Source: Gallionella sp. (GTDB taxonomy: Bacteria > Pseudomonadota > Gammaproteobacteria > Burkholderiales > Gallionellaceae). From it: a DNA stretch of 36,950 nucleotides. Numbering within the stretch: the stretch's first letter is position 1; each line of letters begins with the position of its first letter. Shown piece by piece: positions 8,685-17,009 of the stretch. The DNA lies in assembly GCA_013044075.1 (NCBI GenBank), contig JABEVG010000092.1, positions 1 through 36,950 of the forward strand. Direction: 5' to 3'. The translations under genes were made by a program, and so were the position numbers. The notes beneath the pieces were generated by a model. That model was not told the DNA's origin. It saw only the letters and a list, made by a program, of their open reading frames with translations, and ran no database searches.

Positions 8685-10466
8685 ATGAACCCAGTGAAAT
8701 ATCTAGTTGTCGCCAGTCTGTTGCTCACCGCTTGCGCGCAAGTGCCGCAGCATGCCGCGCCTGCCTCCCCCGCTCCCGCCGCAGCGACCGCGCCGGACAG
8801 CGCGCCGTCCGGCGATGACGGGCAGGCCGATGCCGCCGAACCTGTTGCCACGCAGACACCCGCAGCGAATTTGCCCAAACAGGAATTGACCCAGGCGATG
8901 CTGTACGAATACCTGCTGGCCGAGATCGCCAACCAGCGCGGCTACACCGCACTGGCGGTGAACGGCAGCGAAGATTTGGCGATCCAGACCCGCGATCCGC
9001 GTCTGGCGAAACGCGCGGCGCAATTGGCGTTCGAGTCGGGCGATATGGAGAAGTCGATCGCCGCGTTCAAATTCTGGCAGGAGGTCGAGCCAGGCGCGTC
9101 GGTACCTACACGTATGCTGGCCTCGATCTGGTTGCGCGGCGGCGATCTGGGACAGTCAACGGCGGAATTCGCCAAAGTGTTGAAAGACGATGCGGCGAAT
9201 GCCGGCGACACGTTCTTGCAGATCGCGCAAATGCTGGCGAACTATCCCGACAAGCCCGCCGCATTGGCGATGATGCGCGAGTTGGCCGCGCCGTATCCGA
9301 AAGTGGCGGAAGCGCATTGGGCGGTGGCGCAGTTGGCGCGTGCCGCCGGGGATGCGCCGCTGGCACTGGGTGAGGTGAAGCAGGCGCGCAGCTTGCGTCC
9401 CGAGTGGGACATGGCGGTGGCATTGGAGGCGGAGCTGTTGCAAAAATCCGCGCCGCAGCAGGGCTTGCAGGTGTTGCACGATTATTTGGCGAAATATCCG
9501 AAGGCTTATGAGATACGGTTGCAGTACGCCCGCGCCCTGGTGGAGCAACAACAATATCCGGCGGCGCGCGATGAGTTCCGGCGTGTCGCGGAGCACAATC
9601 CCGACAACCCCGATCTCGCCTTCGCCATCGCGCTGCTTTCTTTGCAGATGAACGATCTGCAAGGTGCGGAAACCGAGCTCAAGCATGCGTTGGGCAAGGG
9701 TAAAAAAGATCAGGATACGGTGCAGTATTACCTCGGCCAGTTGAGCGAGGCGCAGAAGCAAGACAACGAGGCCATCGCCCATTACCGCGAAGTGCGGGAA
9801 GGCGAACATGCGTTCCCGTCCAAGATGCGCGTCGCCTATCTGCTGAGCAAGCAGGGCAAGCTGGACGAGGCCAGGCAATTCTTGCACCAGCTGCAACCCG
9901 CCGACAATCTGCAACGCTCGCAGATGGTGTTGATCGAGGCGCAGTTGTTGCGCGACGCGCAGCAATATGACGAGGCTTATCAGGTGCTGCAACAGGGTTT
10001 GGAGAAACTGCCCAATAATCCGGTGCTGCTGTACGAGACCGCGATGATGGCGGACAAAATCGGCAAGTACGACGTGACCGAACAATATCTGCGCAAGCTG
10101 ATCCAGATGAACCCGCAGGATGCGAACGCATACAACGCGCTGGGCTACAGTCTGCTGGAGCGCAACGTGCGCATCCCGGAAGCACTCGCTTTGGTCCAGC
10201 AGGCTTTGCAGCTCGCTCCCGACGATGCTTCCATCATCGACAGCGTGGGTTGGGGTTATTACCGCAGCGGAAATTTGGACGACAGCGTGAAGATGTTGCG
10301 CCGCGCGTACGCCGCCAATCCCGATCCCGAAATCGCCTCGCATCTGGGCGAGGTGTTGTGGGCGCGCGGTGACAAAGCCGAAGCGCGGCAGATCCTGCAA
10401 ACCAGCCTGAAAGCCCATCCCGATAACGAGCCCTTGCAAGCCGTCATCAAAAAGCTCAACCCTTAA
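8685..10466 (+). CDS. TPR-repeat lipoprotein
   Basis: From the ATG at 8685 the protein (593 residues) opens with a lipoprotein signal, MNPVKYLVVASLLLTAC, with the lipidated Cys at residue 17. An in-frame ATG 30 bases upstream (8655) would add ten residues before the signal; it is less likely, although a GGGAGG lies ahead of it. After an Ala/Pro-rich linker the rest is helical tetratricopeptide repeats, for example NAYNALGYSLLERNVRIPEALALVQQALQLAPDDASIIDSVGWGYYRSGNLDDS towards the C-terminus, quoted only to show the repeat pitch by its start NAYNALGYSLLE and end GYYRSGNLDDS. It is followed 3 bases later by lolB. The order TPR protein-lolB-ispE is conserved in betaproteobacteria, which suggests an envelope or lipoprotein-assembly role, but the exact function is unknown. 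Confidence 0.85.
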   Translation: MNPVKYLVVASLLLTACAQVPQHAAPASPAPAAATAPDSAPSGDDGQADAAEPVATQTPAANLPKQELTQAMLYEYLLAEIANQRGYTALAVNGSEDLAIQTRDPRLAKRAAQLAFESGDMEKSIAAFKFWQEVEPGASVPTRMLASIWLRGGDLGQSTAEFAKVLKDDAANAGDTFLQIAQMLANYPDKPAALAMMRELAAPYPKVAEAHWAVAQLARAAGDAPLALGEVKQARSLRPEWDMAVALEAELLQKSAPQQGLQVLHDYLAKYPKAYEIRLQYARALVEQQQYPAARDEFRRVAEHNPDNPDLAFAIALLSLQMNDLQGAETELKHALGKGKKDQDTVQYYLGQLSEAQKQDNEAIAHYREVREGEHAFPSKMRVAYLLSKQGKLDEARQFLHQLQPADNLQRSQMVLIEAQLLRDAQQYDEAYQVLQQGLEKLPNNPVLLYETAMMADKIGKYDVTEQYLRKLIQMNPQDANAYNALGYSLLERNVRIPEALALVQQALQLAPDDASIIDSVGWGYYRSGNLDDSVKMLRRAYAANPDPEIASHLGEVLWARGDKAEARQILQTSLKAHPDNEPLQAVIKKLNP

Positions 10467-10469
10467 AAA

Positions 10470-11036
10470 ATGCGCGGGCTGTTATTGGTTTTGCTGCTGG
10501 CATTGGGCGGTTGCGCCAGCGTGGTGCATGAACAATCTGTCGTGGTCTCTTCCCAGCGTGAAGCGAGCGCGTTCAATCTCAACGGGCGTTTTGCGGTGCA
10601 GCACCGGGACAAACATTATTCCGGCGGCTTGCGTTGGCAGCATCAAAGCTCGCGCGATGAATTGTTGCTGCAAGGACCGCTGGGCATCACCGCCGCGCGT
10701 ATCGTCAGCGATGCCCAGTCGGCGACACTGGAGCAGAACGGCAAGCGTTATGTGGATGGCGATGTCGAAGCACTGATGCAACAGGTGTTGGGCTGGGGCC
10801 TGCCGCTGCCCGTGTTGCACCACTGGCTGATGGGTGCGGCGGACGCGGCGAGTCCCGCCGAAATCGAGCGCGATGAGCGGGGACGCATTGCGGTATTGCG
10901 CCAAGCGGGCTGGGAAGTGCGCTACTTGCGCTACGCCGACGACAGTGCGGACAGCTTGCCATCGCGCATCGCGTTAAATCATGATGATTTGCAAGTGCAG
11001 CTAATCGTCGACGAATGGGAATGGAATCCGCAATGA
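10470..11036 (+). CDS. lolB: Outer-membrane lipoprotein LolB
   Basis: LolB receives lipoproteins from the periplasmic carrier LolA and inserts them into the outer membrane. The 188-residue product has a short lipoprotein signal, MRGLLLVLLLALGGC, with the lipidated Cys at residue 15. It is followed by FNLNGRFAVQHRDKHYSGGLRWQHQ, the characteristic first beta-strands of LolB, including the conserved GRFAV and RWQ pattern. Length is normal for the family. It lies 3 bases after the TPR gene and overlaps ispE by 4 bases (ATGA), so the three genes form one operon. Confidence 0.9.
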   Translation: MRGLLLVLLLALGGCASVVHEQSVVVSSQREASAFNLNGRFAVQHRDKHYSGGLRWQHQSSRDELLLQGPLGITAARIVSDAQSATLEQNGKRYVDGDVEALMQQVLGWGLPLPVLHHWLMGAADAASPAEIERDERGRIAVLRQAGWEVRYLRYADDSADSLPSRIALNHDDLQVQLIVDEWEWNPQ

Positions 11037-11911
11037 CTGCCACTCGCTTGAGCTGCCCGGCTCCGGCCAAACTGAATCTGTTCCTGCACGTCACGGGTCG
11101 CCGTGCCGATGGCTATCACTCGCTGCAAACGCTGTTCCGCTTCATCGATCTGCACGACACGCTGAATTTCGCTTTGCGTGAAGACGGCCAGGTGCGGCGC
11201 ACCAATGCGGTCGAGGGGGTGGCGGAAGATCAGGATCTGTGCGTACGCGCCGCTCGGCTGCTGCAAAGCGAGACGGGCCACACTCAAGGCGTCAACATCC
11301 ACGTGGAGAAGCGCATCCCCATGGGCGGCGGATTGGGCGGCGGCAGCTCGGATGCCGCGACGACTTTGCTCGCGTTGAACCGTTTGTGGTCGCTGGGTCT
11401 GTCGCGCGAAAAGCTCATGCAGCTGGGGTTGCGGCTGGGGGCGGATGTGCCGGTGTTCGTGTTTGGCGAGAGTGCCTTTGCCGAAGGCGTGGGCGAACAG
11501 TTGCAGGCTTTCCCGTTACCCGCGACCTGGTATGTGGTGCTGTTCCCGCCCGTGCATGTGCCGACCGCAAAGATTTTTACGCATCCGGAATTGACACGCG
11601 ATTCTGTTTCCATCACAATGCGCGCCCTCCCGATAGGGCAGTCGAAACACGTGGCTGATTTATCGGGACTGCAACTTCGCAACGACCTGCAATCCGTGGT
11701 GTGCAAGCTCTACCCGGAAGTGGCGCGATATCTCGCCCGGCTGGACAAATATAGTCCGGCGATGATGACCGGATCGGGAGCGTGTGTGTTTGCCGAATTC
11801 GCGACACGCGAGGCCGCACAAGGGACATTGCGGGAGTTGCAGGAAAAGTTTGATGTGCGCGGTGTCGTCGCGCAAGGTTTAACAAAACATCCGTTGCATG
11901 ATTGGGTGTGA
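11033..11911 (+). CDS. ispE: 4-diphosphocytidyl-2-C-methyl-D-erythritol kinase
   Basis: IspE phosphorylates CDP-methylerythritol in the MEP pathway of isoprenoid synthesis. The ATG at 11033 overlaps the lolB stop codon (ATGA) and gives 292 residues starting MTATRLSCPAPAKLN. An upstream in-frame ATG at 11015 lies inside lolB and is less likely. The GHMP-kinase phosphate loop PMGGGLGGGSSDAA is at residues 96-109. Lys13 in APAKLN and the Asp of LGADVPVF match the known active-site positions. The C-terminal GHMP motif MTGSGACVFAEF is present. A tRNA-Gln gene follows 10 bases after the stop, then prs, as in many betaproteobacteria. Confidence 0.95.
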   Translation: MTATRLSCPAPAKLNLFLHVTGRRADGYHSLQTLFRFIDLHDTLNFALREDGQVRRTNAVEGVAEDQDLCVRAARLLQSETGHTQGVNIHVEKRIPMGGGLGGGSSDAATTLLALNRLWSLGLSREKLMQLGLRLGADVPVFVFGESAFAEGVGEQLQAFPLPATWYVVLFPPVHVPTAKIFTHPELTRDSVSITMRALPIGQSKHVADLSGLQLRNDLQSVVCKLYPEVARYLARLDKYSPAMMTGSGACVFAEFATREAAQGTLRELQEKFDVRGVVAQGLTKHPLHDWV

Positions 11912-11921
11912 AAACAGTTAT

Positions 11922-11996
11922 TGGGGAGTCGCCAAGTGGTAAGGCAACGGGTTTTGATCCCGTCATTCGTAGGTTCGATCCCTACCTCCTCAGCCA
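11922..11996 (+). tRNA. tRNA-Gln (anticodon UUG)
   Basis: The 75-base gene folds as a full cloverleaf. The acceptor strands TGGGGAG and CTCCTCA pair with one G-U, the discriminator is G and CCA is encoded. The anticodon stem ACGGG/CCCGT encloses the loop TTTTGAT with anticodon TTG at 11954-11956. The T arm contains GGTTCGATCC. It sits between ispE and prs, a position conserved in betaproteobacteria. Confidence 0.95.
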
Positions 11997-12116
11997 ATAC
12001 GCAGTACCGGCGCAGGCCAGCGTGAACGTAGCAAGCGTCAAACTCGCTTAAGCGGGTGGCCGTAGCCAAATTCTCGGGCGTGTGCCCTTAATGTTTTTGC
12101 TTAAAAGGGAGCACAC

Positions 12117-13067
12117 GTGTCCAACGACAGCTTGATGGTATTCACGGGAAATGCCAATCCCAAGCTCGCTGCAGCCGTCACCCATCACCTCCATATTCCG
12201 CTGGGGCGCGCCTCGGTCGGGCGTTTCTCGGACGGTGAGGTGATGGTCGAGTTGCTGGAGAACGTGCGCGGCAAAGATGTGTTCGTGCTCCAATCGACCT
12301 GCGCCCCGACCAATGACAGCCTGATGGAAGTGATGGTGATGGTGGACGCGCTCAAACGTGCCTCCGCCGGACGCATCACTGCCGCGATGCCGTATTTTGG
12401 CTACGCGCGCCAGGATCGCCGTCCGCGTTCGGCGCGTGTCGCGATCACCGCCAAGGTGGTGGCCGATATGCTGACCGGCGCGGGTGTGAACCGTTTGCTG
12501 ACGATGGATCTGCACTCCGACCAGATCCAGGGATTCTTCGATATTCCCGTGGATAACATCTACGCCAGCCCGATTTTGTTGTCCGATGTGTGGAAACACA
12601 ACTACCCCAACCTGATCGTGGTGTCGCCGGATGTGGGCGGTGTGGTGCGCGCACGCGCGCTGGCTAAACAGCTGGATGCAGATCTGGCGATCATCGACAA
12701 ACGCCGCCCCAAGCCCAATGTGGCCAAGGTGATGAACATCATCGGCGACGTGGTGGGACGCACTTGTATCATCATGGACGACATGGTGGATACCGCGAAC
12801 ACCTTGTGCGAAGCGGCCAATGCGCTCAAGGAGAGAGGCGCGTCGCGCGTGCTGGCCTACTGCACCCATCCCGTTTTGTCGGGCTCGGCTATCGAGCGCA
12901 TCGACCAGTCTGCGCTGGATGAACTGGTTGTGACCGACACTATTCCGCTGAATGAGGCCGGTCGCAACTGCAAAAAAATTCGCCAGCTGAGCACGGCGGA
13001 ATTGCTCGCGGAAACCATACGCCGCATCAGCAATGAAGAGTCGGTGAGCTCGCTTTTCGCTGAGTAA
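12117..13067 (+). CDS. prs: Ribose-phosphate pyrophosphokinase
   Basis: This enzyme makes PRPP from ribose 5-phosphate and ATP, for nucleotide, histidine and tryptophan synthesis. The product is 316 residues, the standard length. The start is GTG at 12117, preceded by AAAAGGGAG at a good distance. The ATP-binding flexible-loop region [11 protein letters not shown] is at about 94-104, the catalytic [11 protein letters not shown] at 131-141, and the PRPP loop [14 protein letters not shown] at 217-230. A leader of about 120 bases separates it from the tRNA. The his genes at 29665-34439 use the PRPP it makes. Confidence 0.96.
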   Translation: MSNDSLMVFTGNANPKLAAAVTHHLHIPLGRASVGRFSDGEVMVELLENVRGKDVFVLQSTCAPTNDSLMEVMVMVDALKRASAGRITAAMPYFGYARQDRRPRSARVAITAKVVADMLTGAGVNRLLTMDLHSDQIQGFFDIPVDNIYASPILLSDVWKHNYPNLIVVSPDVGGVVRARALAKQLDADLAIIDKRRPKPNVAKVMNIIGDVVGRTCIIMDDMVDTANTLCEAANALKERGASRVLAYCTHPVLSGSAIERIDQSALDELVVTDTIPLNEAGRNCKKIRQLSTAELLAETIRRISNEESVSSLFAE

Positions 13068-13103
13068 AAGTTTCGCGTTGATCATTTTGGTCAGCGCATT
13101 TTT

Positions 13104-13135
13104 GCATCATCTGGTCGCGGATGATGCTGTTTTTT
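13104..13135 (+). terminator. Terminator-like hairpin directly ahead of the rplY ribosome-binding site
   Basis: A perfect 8-bp stem GCATCATC/GATGATGC (13104-13111 and 13120-13127) with an 8-base loop is followed by TGTTTTTT. The rplY Shine-Dalgarno GGAGA begins at once at 13136. It could end prs transcripts, or act as an attenuator in the rplY leader. Confidence 0.6.
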
Positions 13136-13145
13136 GGAGAAGTAA

Positions 13146-13808
13146 ATGACTATCGAAATCAACGCAACAAATCGTAAAACGCAAGGTACGGGTGCGAGCC
13201 GCCGTCTGCGTCACACCGGCCGCGTGCCAGGTGTGGTGTATGGCCTGGGTGAAGTCGGCATGATCGACATCGACCACAACGAGCTGTACCACAAGCTGCG
13301 CTCCGAAGCATTCCACGCTTCTGTTTTGAGCCTGGTATTGGAAGGCAAGAAAGAACCCGTGATGTTGCGCGCTTTTGAGATGCACCCGTTCCGCCAACAA
13401 GTGATGCACGTCGATTTCCAGCGTGTGGATCTGAACAAGAAACTGCATATCAAAGTGCCGTTGCACTTCCTGAACTCGGACATCGCGCCGGGCGTCAAGG
13501 CCGGCGGAAAGATCAGCCACGTGCTGAACGAACTGGAAGTGGCATGCCTGCCCAAAGACCTGCCAACTTTCATCGAGATTGATTTGGCTGAATTGACTCT
13601 GGGCCATTCTATCCACGTGGGCGATGTCAAGTTGCCAGCGGGCGTGGAAGTTGCCGGTCACCATCACGTCGCCGATGCCGTGGCGACTGTGCAAGTGCCA
13701 CGCGGCGTAGTCGAAGCGGTTGCCGCTGAAGCCGCTGCTGAAACCGCCACACCGGCTGCCAAAGCTGCCGCACCAGCCGCCGCAGCAAAACCAGCTGCCA
13801 AGAAGTAA
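13146..13808 (+). CDS. rplY: 50S ribosomal protein L25/general stress protein Ctc
   Basis: L25 binds 5S rRNA in the large ribosomal subunit. The 220-residue product is the long TL5/Ctc form: an N-terminal 5S-binding domain (residues 1 to about 90, with [23 protein letters not shown]) plus the C-terminal beta domain (about 95-190, with [23 protein letters not shown]). An Ala/Pro/Lys-rich tail covers about 191-220. A strong Shine-Dalgarno GGAGA lies 5 bases before the ATG. A terminator-like hairpin precedes it and a clear terminator follows. The order prs-rplY-pth-ychF is standard for the class. Confidence 0.95.
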   Translation: MTIEINATNRKTQGTGASRRLRHTGRVPGVVYGLGEVGMIDIDHNELYHKLRSEAFHASVLSLVLEGKKEPVMLRAFEMHPFRQQVMHVDFQRVDLNKKLHIKVPLHFLNSDIAPGVKAGGKISHVLNELEVACLPKDLPTFIEIDLAELTLGHSIHVGDVKLPAGVEVAGHHHVADAVATVQVPRGVVEAVAAEAAAETATPAAKAAAPAAAAKPAAKK

Positions 13809-13821
13809 TACGCAACAAGAC

Positions 13822-13859
13822 AAAACCCGCCAGTGCTGATAAGCGCGTGGCGGGTTTTT
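13822..13859 (+). terminator. Rho-independent terminator after rplY
   Basis: AAAACCCGCCA (13822-13832) pairs with TGGCGGGTTTT (13848-13858) around a 15-base loop, ending in a T run. It lies 14 bases before the pth ATG, so pth needs read-through or its own promoter. Confidence 0.85.
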
Positions 13860-13872
13860 GCATTTGAAAGCC

Positions 13873-14448
13873 ATGACTGCGATACGTTTGATAGTGGGTC
13901 TGGGGAATCCCGGACGCGAATACGAAAGCACGCGCCACAACGTCGGATTCCGGTGGGCAGATGAACTCGCCCGCGAACACAAGCTGAGCTTCAACAGCGA
14001 GGCCAAGTTCCACGGGCTGACGGCGCGCGGTTCTTTGCACGGCCATGAGCTGTGGTTGCTCAAGCCGCAGACCTTCATGAATGTCAGCGGTCGCGCGGTA
14101 GGCAGCCTGGCGCAGTTCTATAAAATCACGCCTGCCGAGATGCTGGTGGTGCATGACGAACTGGATCTCCCGCCCGGCGTGGCACGTTTGAAAATGGGTG
14201 GTGGGCACGGCGGACACAACGGGCTGAAAGACATCATTGCCCACCTCGGCACCAAAGACTTCTGGAGGCTGCGTGTCGGCATAGGACATCCGGGCGAGCG
14301 CAACGAGGTGAGCAACTATGTGTTGAACCAAGCGCGCCGCGAAGAAAGCGAACTGATAGACGATGCCATCCGGCGTTCGCTGGCGGTCGCAAATCTGGTC
14401 ATCGAAGGCAAGACCGAAGCGGCGATGTTGAAGTTGCATAGCGCGTAA
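13873..14448 (+). CDS. pth: Peptidyl-tRNA hydrolase
   Basis: Pth recycles peptidyl-tRNAs that drop off the ribosome. From the ATG at 13873 the protein has 191 residues and opens MTAIRLIVGLGNPG. The catalytic His22 lies in STRHNVGF, with Asn12 in GLGNPG. KPQTFMNVSG, HDELDLPPG and GGHGGHNGLKDI are the other family signatures. A TTG 15 bases upstream is an unlikely alternative because it overlaps the rplY terminator. No strong Shine-Dalgarno is visible. Confidence 0.95.
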   Translation: MTAIRLIVGLGNPGREYESTRHNVGFRWADELAREHKLSFNSEAKFHGLTARGSLHGHELWLLKPQTFMNVSGRAVGSLAQFYKITPAEMLVVHDELDLPPGVARLKMGGGHGGHNGLKDIIAHLGTKDFWRLRVGIGHPGERNEVSNYVLNQARREESELIDDAIRRSLAVANLVIEGKTEAAMLKLHSA

Positions 14449-14534
14449 AACCCACACCCCTACCGGCCTCCCCTCATCAGGTGAGGAGTCTCGGCCCTTC
14501 CACTGATAAGGGGGAGTTGGAGGGAGCTGGGGTT
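14449..14534. repeat. Composite GC-rich inverted repeat between pth and ychF
   Basis: The stretch holds nested symmetry: CCTCA-TCAGG-TGAGG, then CCCTT...AAGGG. The flanks (ACCCCTACCGGCCTCCC and GGGAGTTGGAGGGAGC) are imperfectly complementary. It resembles the family of C-run repeats found in mod at 7458-7555. It may also end pth transcripts. Confidence 0.45.
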
Positions 14535-14557
14535 GAAATTAAAAAAAGGAAACAACC

Positions 14558-15649
14558 ATGAGTTTGAAATGCGGAATCGTAGGTTTGCCTAACGTAGGTA
14601 AAAGCACTCTCTTTAACGCTTTAACTAAAGCTGGAATAGCCGCCGAGAATTATCCCTTCTGCACCATCGAGCCCAACGTCGGCATCGTGGAAGTGCCGGA
14701 TGCGCGCATGGACGCACTTGCCAAGATCGTCAAGCCGCAACGCATGCAGCCTGCCATCGTCGAGTTCGTGGACATCGCCGGTCTGGTGGCGGGTGCATCA
14801 AAAGGTGAAGGTCTGGGCAATCAGTTTCTTGCCAACATCCGCGAGACCGATGCCATCGTCAACGTGGTGCGTTGCTTCGATGATCCCAACGTGATTCACG
14901 TGGCCAACAAGATCGATCCGCTGGCCGACATCGAAACCATCATCACCGAGTTGGCATTGGCAGATATGGCGGTGGTGGAACGCACCCTGCATCGCGATAC
15001 CAAAAAGGCACGCTCAGGCGACAAGGATGCGCAGAAACTGGTGGGCGTACTGGAAAAATTATTGCCGCATTTGAATCAGGGTCAGCCCGCGCGCACTTTG
15101 AAATTGAGCGAAGAAGACAAGTTCATGCTCAAGCCGCTGTGTCTGCTCACCATCAAGCCCGCGATGTATGTCGGCAACGTGATGGAAGACGGCTTCGAGA
15201 ATAATCCGCATCTGGACAGGCTGCGCGAACACGCAGCCAAAGAAGGTGCACCTGTGGTTGCGCTGTGCGCCAAGATCGAAGCCGAACTGGCCGATCTCGA
15301 CGATGCCGACAAGCAGGAGTTTTTGACCGACTTAGGGCTGGATGAACCCGGCTTGAACCGTTTGATCCGCACCGGCTACGAACTGCTGGGCCTGCAAACG
15401 TATTTCACCGCAGGCGTGAAGGAGGTACGCGCCTGGACTATCCATAAGGGCGATACCGCACCGCAGGCGGCGGGGGTGATTCATACCGATTTCGAGCGTG
15501 GCTTCATCCGCGCCCAGACCATTTCATATTCCGATTTCATCGCCTGCGGCGGCGAGGCAGGCGCGAAAGAAAAAGGCAAATTGCGCGTCGAAGGCAAGGA
15601 CTATGTCGTACAGGATGGTGATGTGCTGAACTTCCTGTTCAACGTCTAG
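14558..15649 (+). CDS. ychF: Redox-regulated ATPase YchF (OLA1 family)
   Basis: YchF is an Obg-family P-loop protein that prefers ATP and binds ribosomes. The 363-residue product has P-loop GLPNVGKST at residues 9-17 and the G3 region [22 protein letters not shown]. The C-terminal TGS domain contains [18 protein letters not shown] and [16 protein letters not shown]. Length is normal. The Shine-Dalgarno is AAAGGAAACAACC before the ATG. Its stop codon (15647-15649) lies inside the CIRCE element that precedes rpoH, so the two genes are tightly packed. Confidence 0.96.
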   Translation: MSLKCGIVGLPNVGKSTLFNALTKAGIAAENYPFCTIEPNVGIVEVPDARMDALAKIVKPQRMQPAIVEFVDIAGLVAGASKGEGLGNQFLANIRETDAIVNVVRCFDDPNVIHVANKIDPLADIETIITELALADMAVVERTLHRDTKKARSGDKDAQKLVGVLEKLLPHLNQGQPARTLKLSEEDKFMLKPLCLLTIKPAMYVGNVMEDGFENNPHLDRLREHAAKEGAPVVALCAKIEAELADLDDADKQEFLTDLGLDEPGLNRLIRTGYELLGLQTYFTAGVKEVRAWTIHKGDTAPQAAGVIHTDFERGFIRAQTISYSDFIACGGEAGAKEKGKLRVEGKDYVVQDGDVLNFLFNV

Positions 15650-15672
15650 CACTCGCCTAGCGAGAGTGCTAG
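15646..15672 (+). promoter_or_regulatory. CIRCE element (HrcA operator) in the rpoH leader
   Basis: CTAGCACTC (15646-15654), nine bases, then GAGTGCTAG (15664-15672) is a perfect inverted repeat. It matches the CIRCE consensus TTAGCACTC-N9-GAGTGCTAA at all but the outermost base of each arm. It overlaps the ychF stop codon and ends 22 bases before the rpoH ATG, just ahead of the Shine-Dalgarno AGGAGG. HrcA bound here would be expected to repress rpoH until heat or unfolded protein titrates it away. Confidence 0.88.
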
Positions 15673-15694
15673 AATTGACTCAGGAGGATTTGCC

Positions 15695-16552
15695 ATGAAT
15701 ACCACGATGATGAATTTGCCCATGCCTTCCGCGCTCGGCAGTTTGGAAAGCTACGTGCAGGCGGTCAATAGGTTTCCGATTTTGTCGCATGATGAGGAAG
15801 TGAGTCTTGCGCGGCGTTTGCATGACCATAATGACTTGGATGCCGCGCGGCAGCTGATTGTTTCGCATTTGCGCGTGGTGGTCAGCGTGGCGCGCGGATA
15901 TGCGGGATACGGTTTGCCACAGGCAGACCTGATCCAGGAGGGGAACATCGGCCTGATGAAGGCGGTAAAACGCTACGACCCTGAACGGGGAGTGCGTCTT
16001 GTCTCCTTTGCCCTGCATTGGATACGCGCCGAGATACACGAATTCGTGGTGCGTAATTGGCGCATGGTGAAAATTGCCACCACCAAATCACAGCGAAAAC
16101 TCTTCTTTAATCTGCGCAGCCTGAAGCAGGGTTTGCAACCGCTAAAACCCCATCAGGTCAGCGAAATTGCGCAGCAACTTAACGTCTCCGAACACGATGT
16201 CGTGGATATGGAAAGCCGCTTTGCCGGCCATGAGCTGGCTCTTGAATCGGGAAGCCACGATGAGGAAGACGCTTATGCGCCGATACAATATCTGGCGGAC
16301 AGTCCCGAGTACGAGCCTTCGCAGATACTCGAAGCCAATCAACGCGAGCAACTCCAGTCGGCTGGATTGGCGCACGCGCTGGCGGGGTTGGATGAACGCA
16401 GCCGTCGCATCGTGGAAGCACGCTGGCTGAGTGAAGATCATTCCGCCACACTGCACGAGCTGGCCGCCGAGTTCAATGTTTCCGCAGAGCGCATCCGCCA
16501 GATCGAGCAAAAGGCACTGAGCAAGATGCACACGGCGTTGCAGCAGCAATGA
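15695..16552 (+). CDS. rpoH: RNA polymerase sigma-32 (heat-shock sigma factor)
   Basis: RpoH directs RNA polymerase to heat-shock promoters. The 285-residue protein has region 2 (DLIQEGNIGLMKAVKRYDPERG; LVSFALHWIRAEIHEFVVRNWRMVKIAT), the RpoH-box region QRKLFFNLR and region 4 with a helix-turn-helix near the C-terminus (LHELAAEFNVSAERIRQIEQKAL). Length and motifs fit sigma-32 rather than the primary sigma factor. A strong AGGAGG precedes the ATG. The CIRCE element immediately upstream suggests HrcA control, linking the two heat-shock systems. A bidirectional terminator follows. Confidence 0.94.
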   Translation: MNTTMMNLPMPSALGSLESYVQAVNRFPILSHDEEVSLARRLHDHNDLDAARQLIVSHLRVVVSVARGYAGYGLPQADLIQEGNIGLMKAVKRYDPERGVRLVSFALHWIRAEIHEFVVRNWRMVKIATTKSQRKLFFNLRSLKQGLQPLKPHQVSEIAQQLNVSEHDVVDMESRFAGHELALESGSHDEEDAYAPIQYLADSPEYEPSQILEANQREQLQSAGLAHALAGLDERSRRIVEARWLSEDHSATLHELAAEFNVSAERIRQIEQKALSKMHTALQQQ

Positions 16553-16571
16553 CCGTCGGGTAGGTGGGTGT

Positions 16572-16600
16572 AAAAAAGCCGCAGGATACTGCGGCTTTTT
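16572..16600. terminator. Bidirectional terminator between rpoH and sspB
   Basis: AAAAAAGCCGCAG-gata-CTGCGGCTTTTT is a symmetrical stem with an A run on one side and a T run on the other. It can stop rpoH from the left and the act-ssp operon from the right. Confidence 0.9.
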
Positions 16601-16619
16601 CATTTAAGGCTGACTAGCG

Positions 16620-17009
16620 TTACTTGACTATTTTCAATCTCGGCACTTGCGCAACCTGCTTGTCAGGACTCGTAGACTTGGCTTCGGGTGGCGGCCCATC
16701 CTCGGGCTGAAACATCAAACCCTGTCCGTTCTCTTTGGCAAATATCCCAATCACCGCGCCGACCGGAACAATTACGTTGAATGATGCACCGCCGAACCGT
16801 CCAGCGCAGGTGATGTATTCGTTGCCCAACTCCAGGTTACGCACGGCACTGCTACTCAAGCTCAACACGATCTCGCCATTTTTCACATATGCGACCGGGA
16901 CTTCGGTTTGCCCGTCAACTTTGACCGCGAGATAGGGAGTGAGCGCGCTGTCCACACACCATTCGTAGATCGCACGAATCAGATACGGGCGGGTGGACAA
17001 CTCGTTCAC
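16620..17009 (-). CDS. sspB: ClpXP protease specificity-enhancing factor SspB
   Basis: SspB delivers ssrA-tagged and other substrates to ClpXP. The 129-residue protein begins MNELSTRPYLIRAIYEWCVDSALTPYLAV, the hallmark SspB N-terminus, followed by the substrate-binding beta domain (residues about 35-100, with FGGASFNVIVPVGAVIGIFAKENGQGLMF). It ends with a flexible tail and a basic hydrophobic LKIVK, which matches the short ClpX-binding tail known in SspB. It overlaps sspA by 4 bases and is the last gene of the act-ssp unit. Confidence 0.93.
   Translation of the reverse strand: MNELSTRPYLIRAIYEWCVDSALTPYLAVKVDGQTEVPVAYVKNGEIVLSLSSSAVRNLELGNEYITCAGRFGGASFNVIVPVGAVIGIFAKENGQGLMFQPEDGPPPEAKSTSPDKQVAQVPRLKIVK

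Noticed and set aside
9156-10439. A long minus-strand open frame opposite the TPR gene.
   Set aside because: It is antisense to a well-supported lipoprotein with TPR repeats in an operon with lolB; composition is typical of a GC-rich shadow frame.
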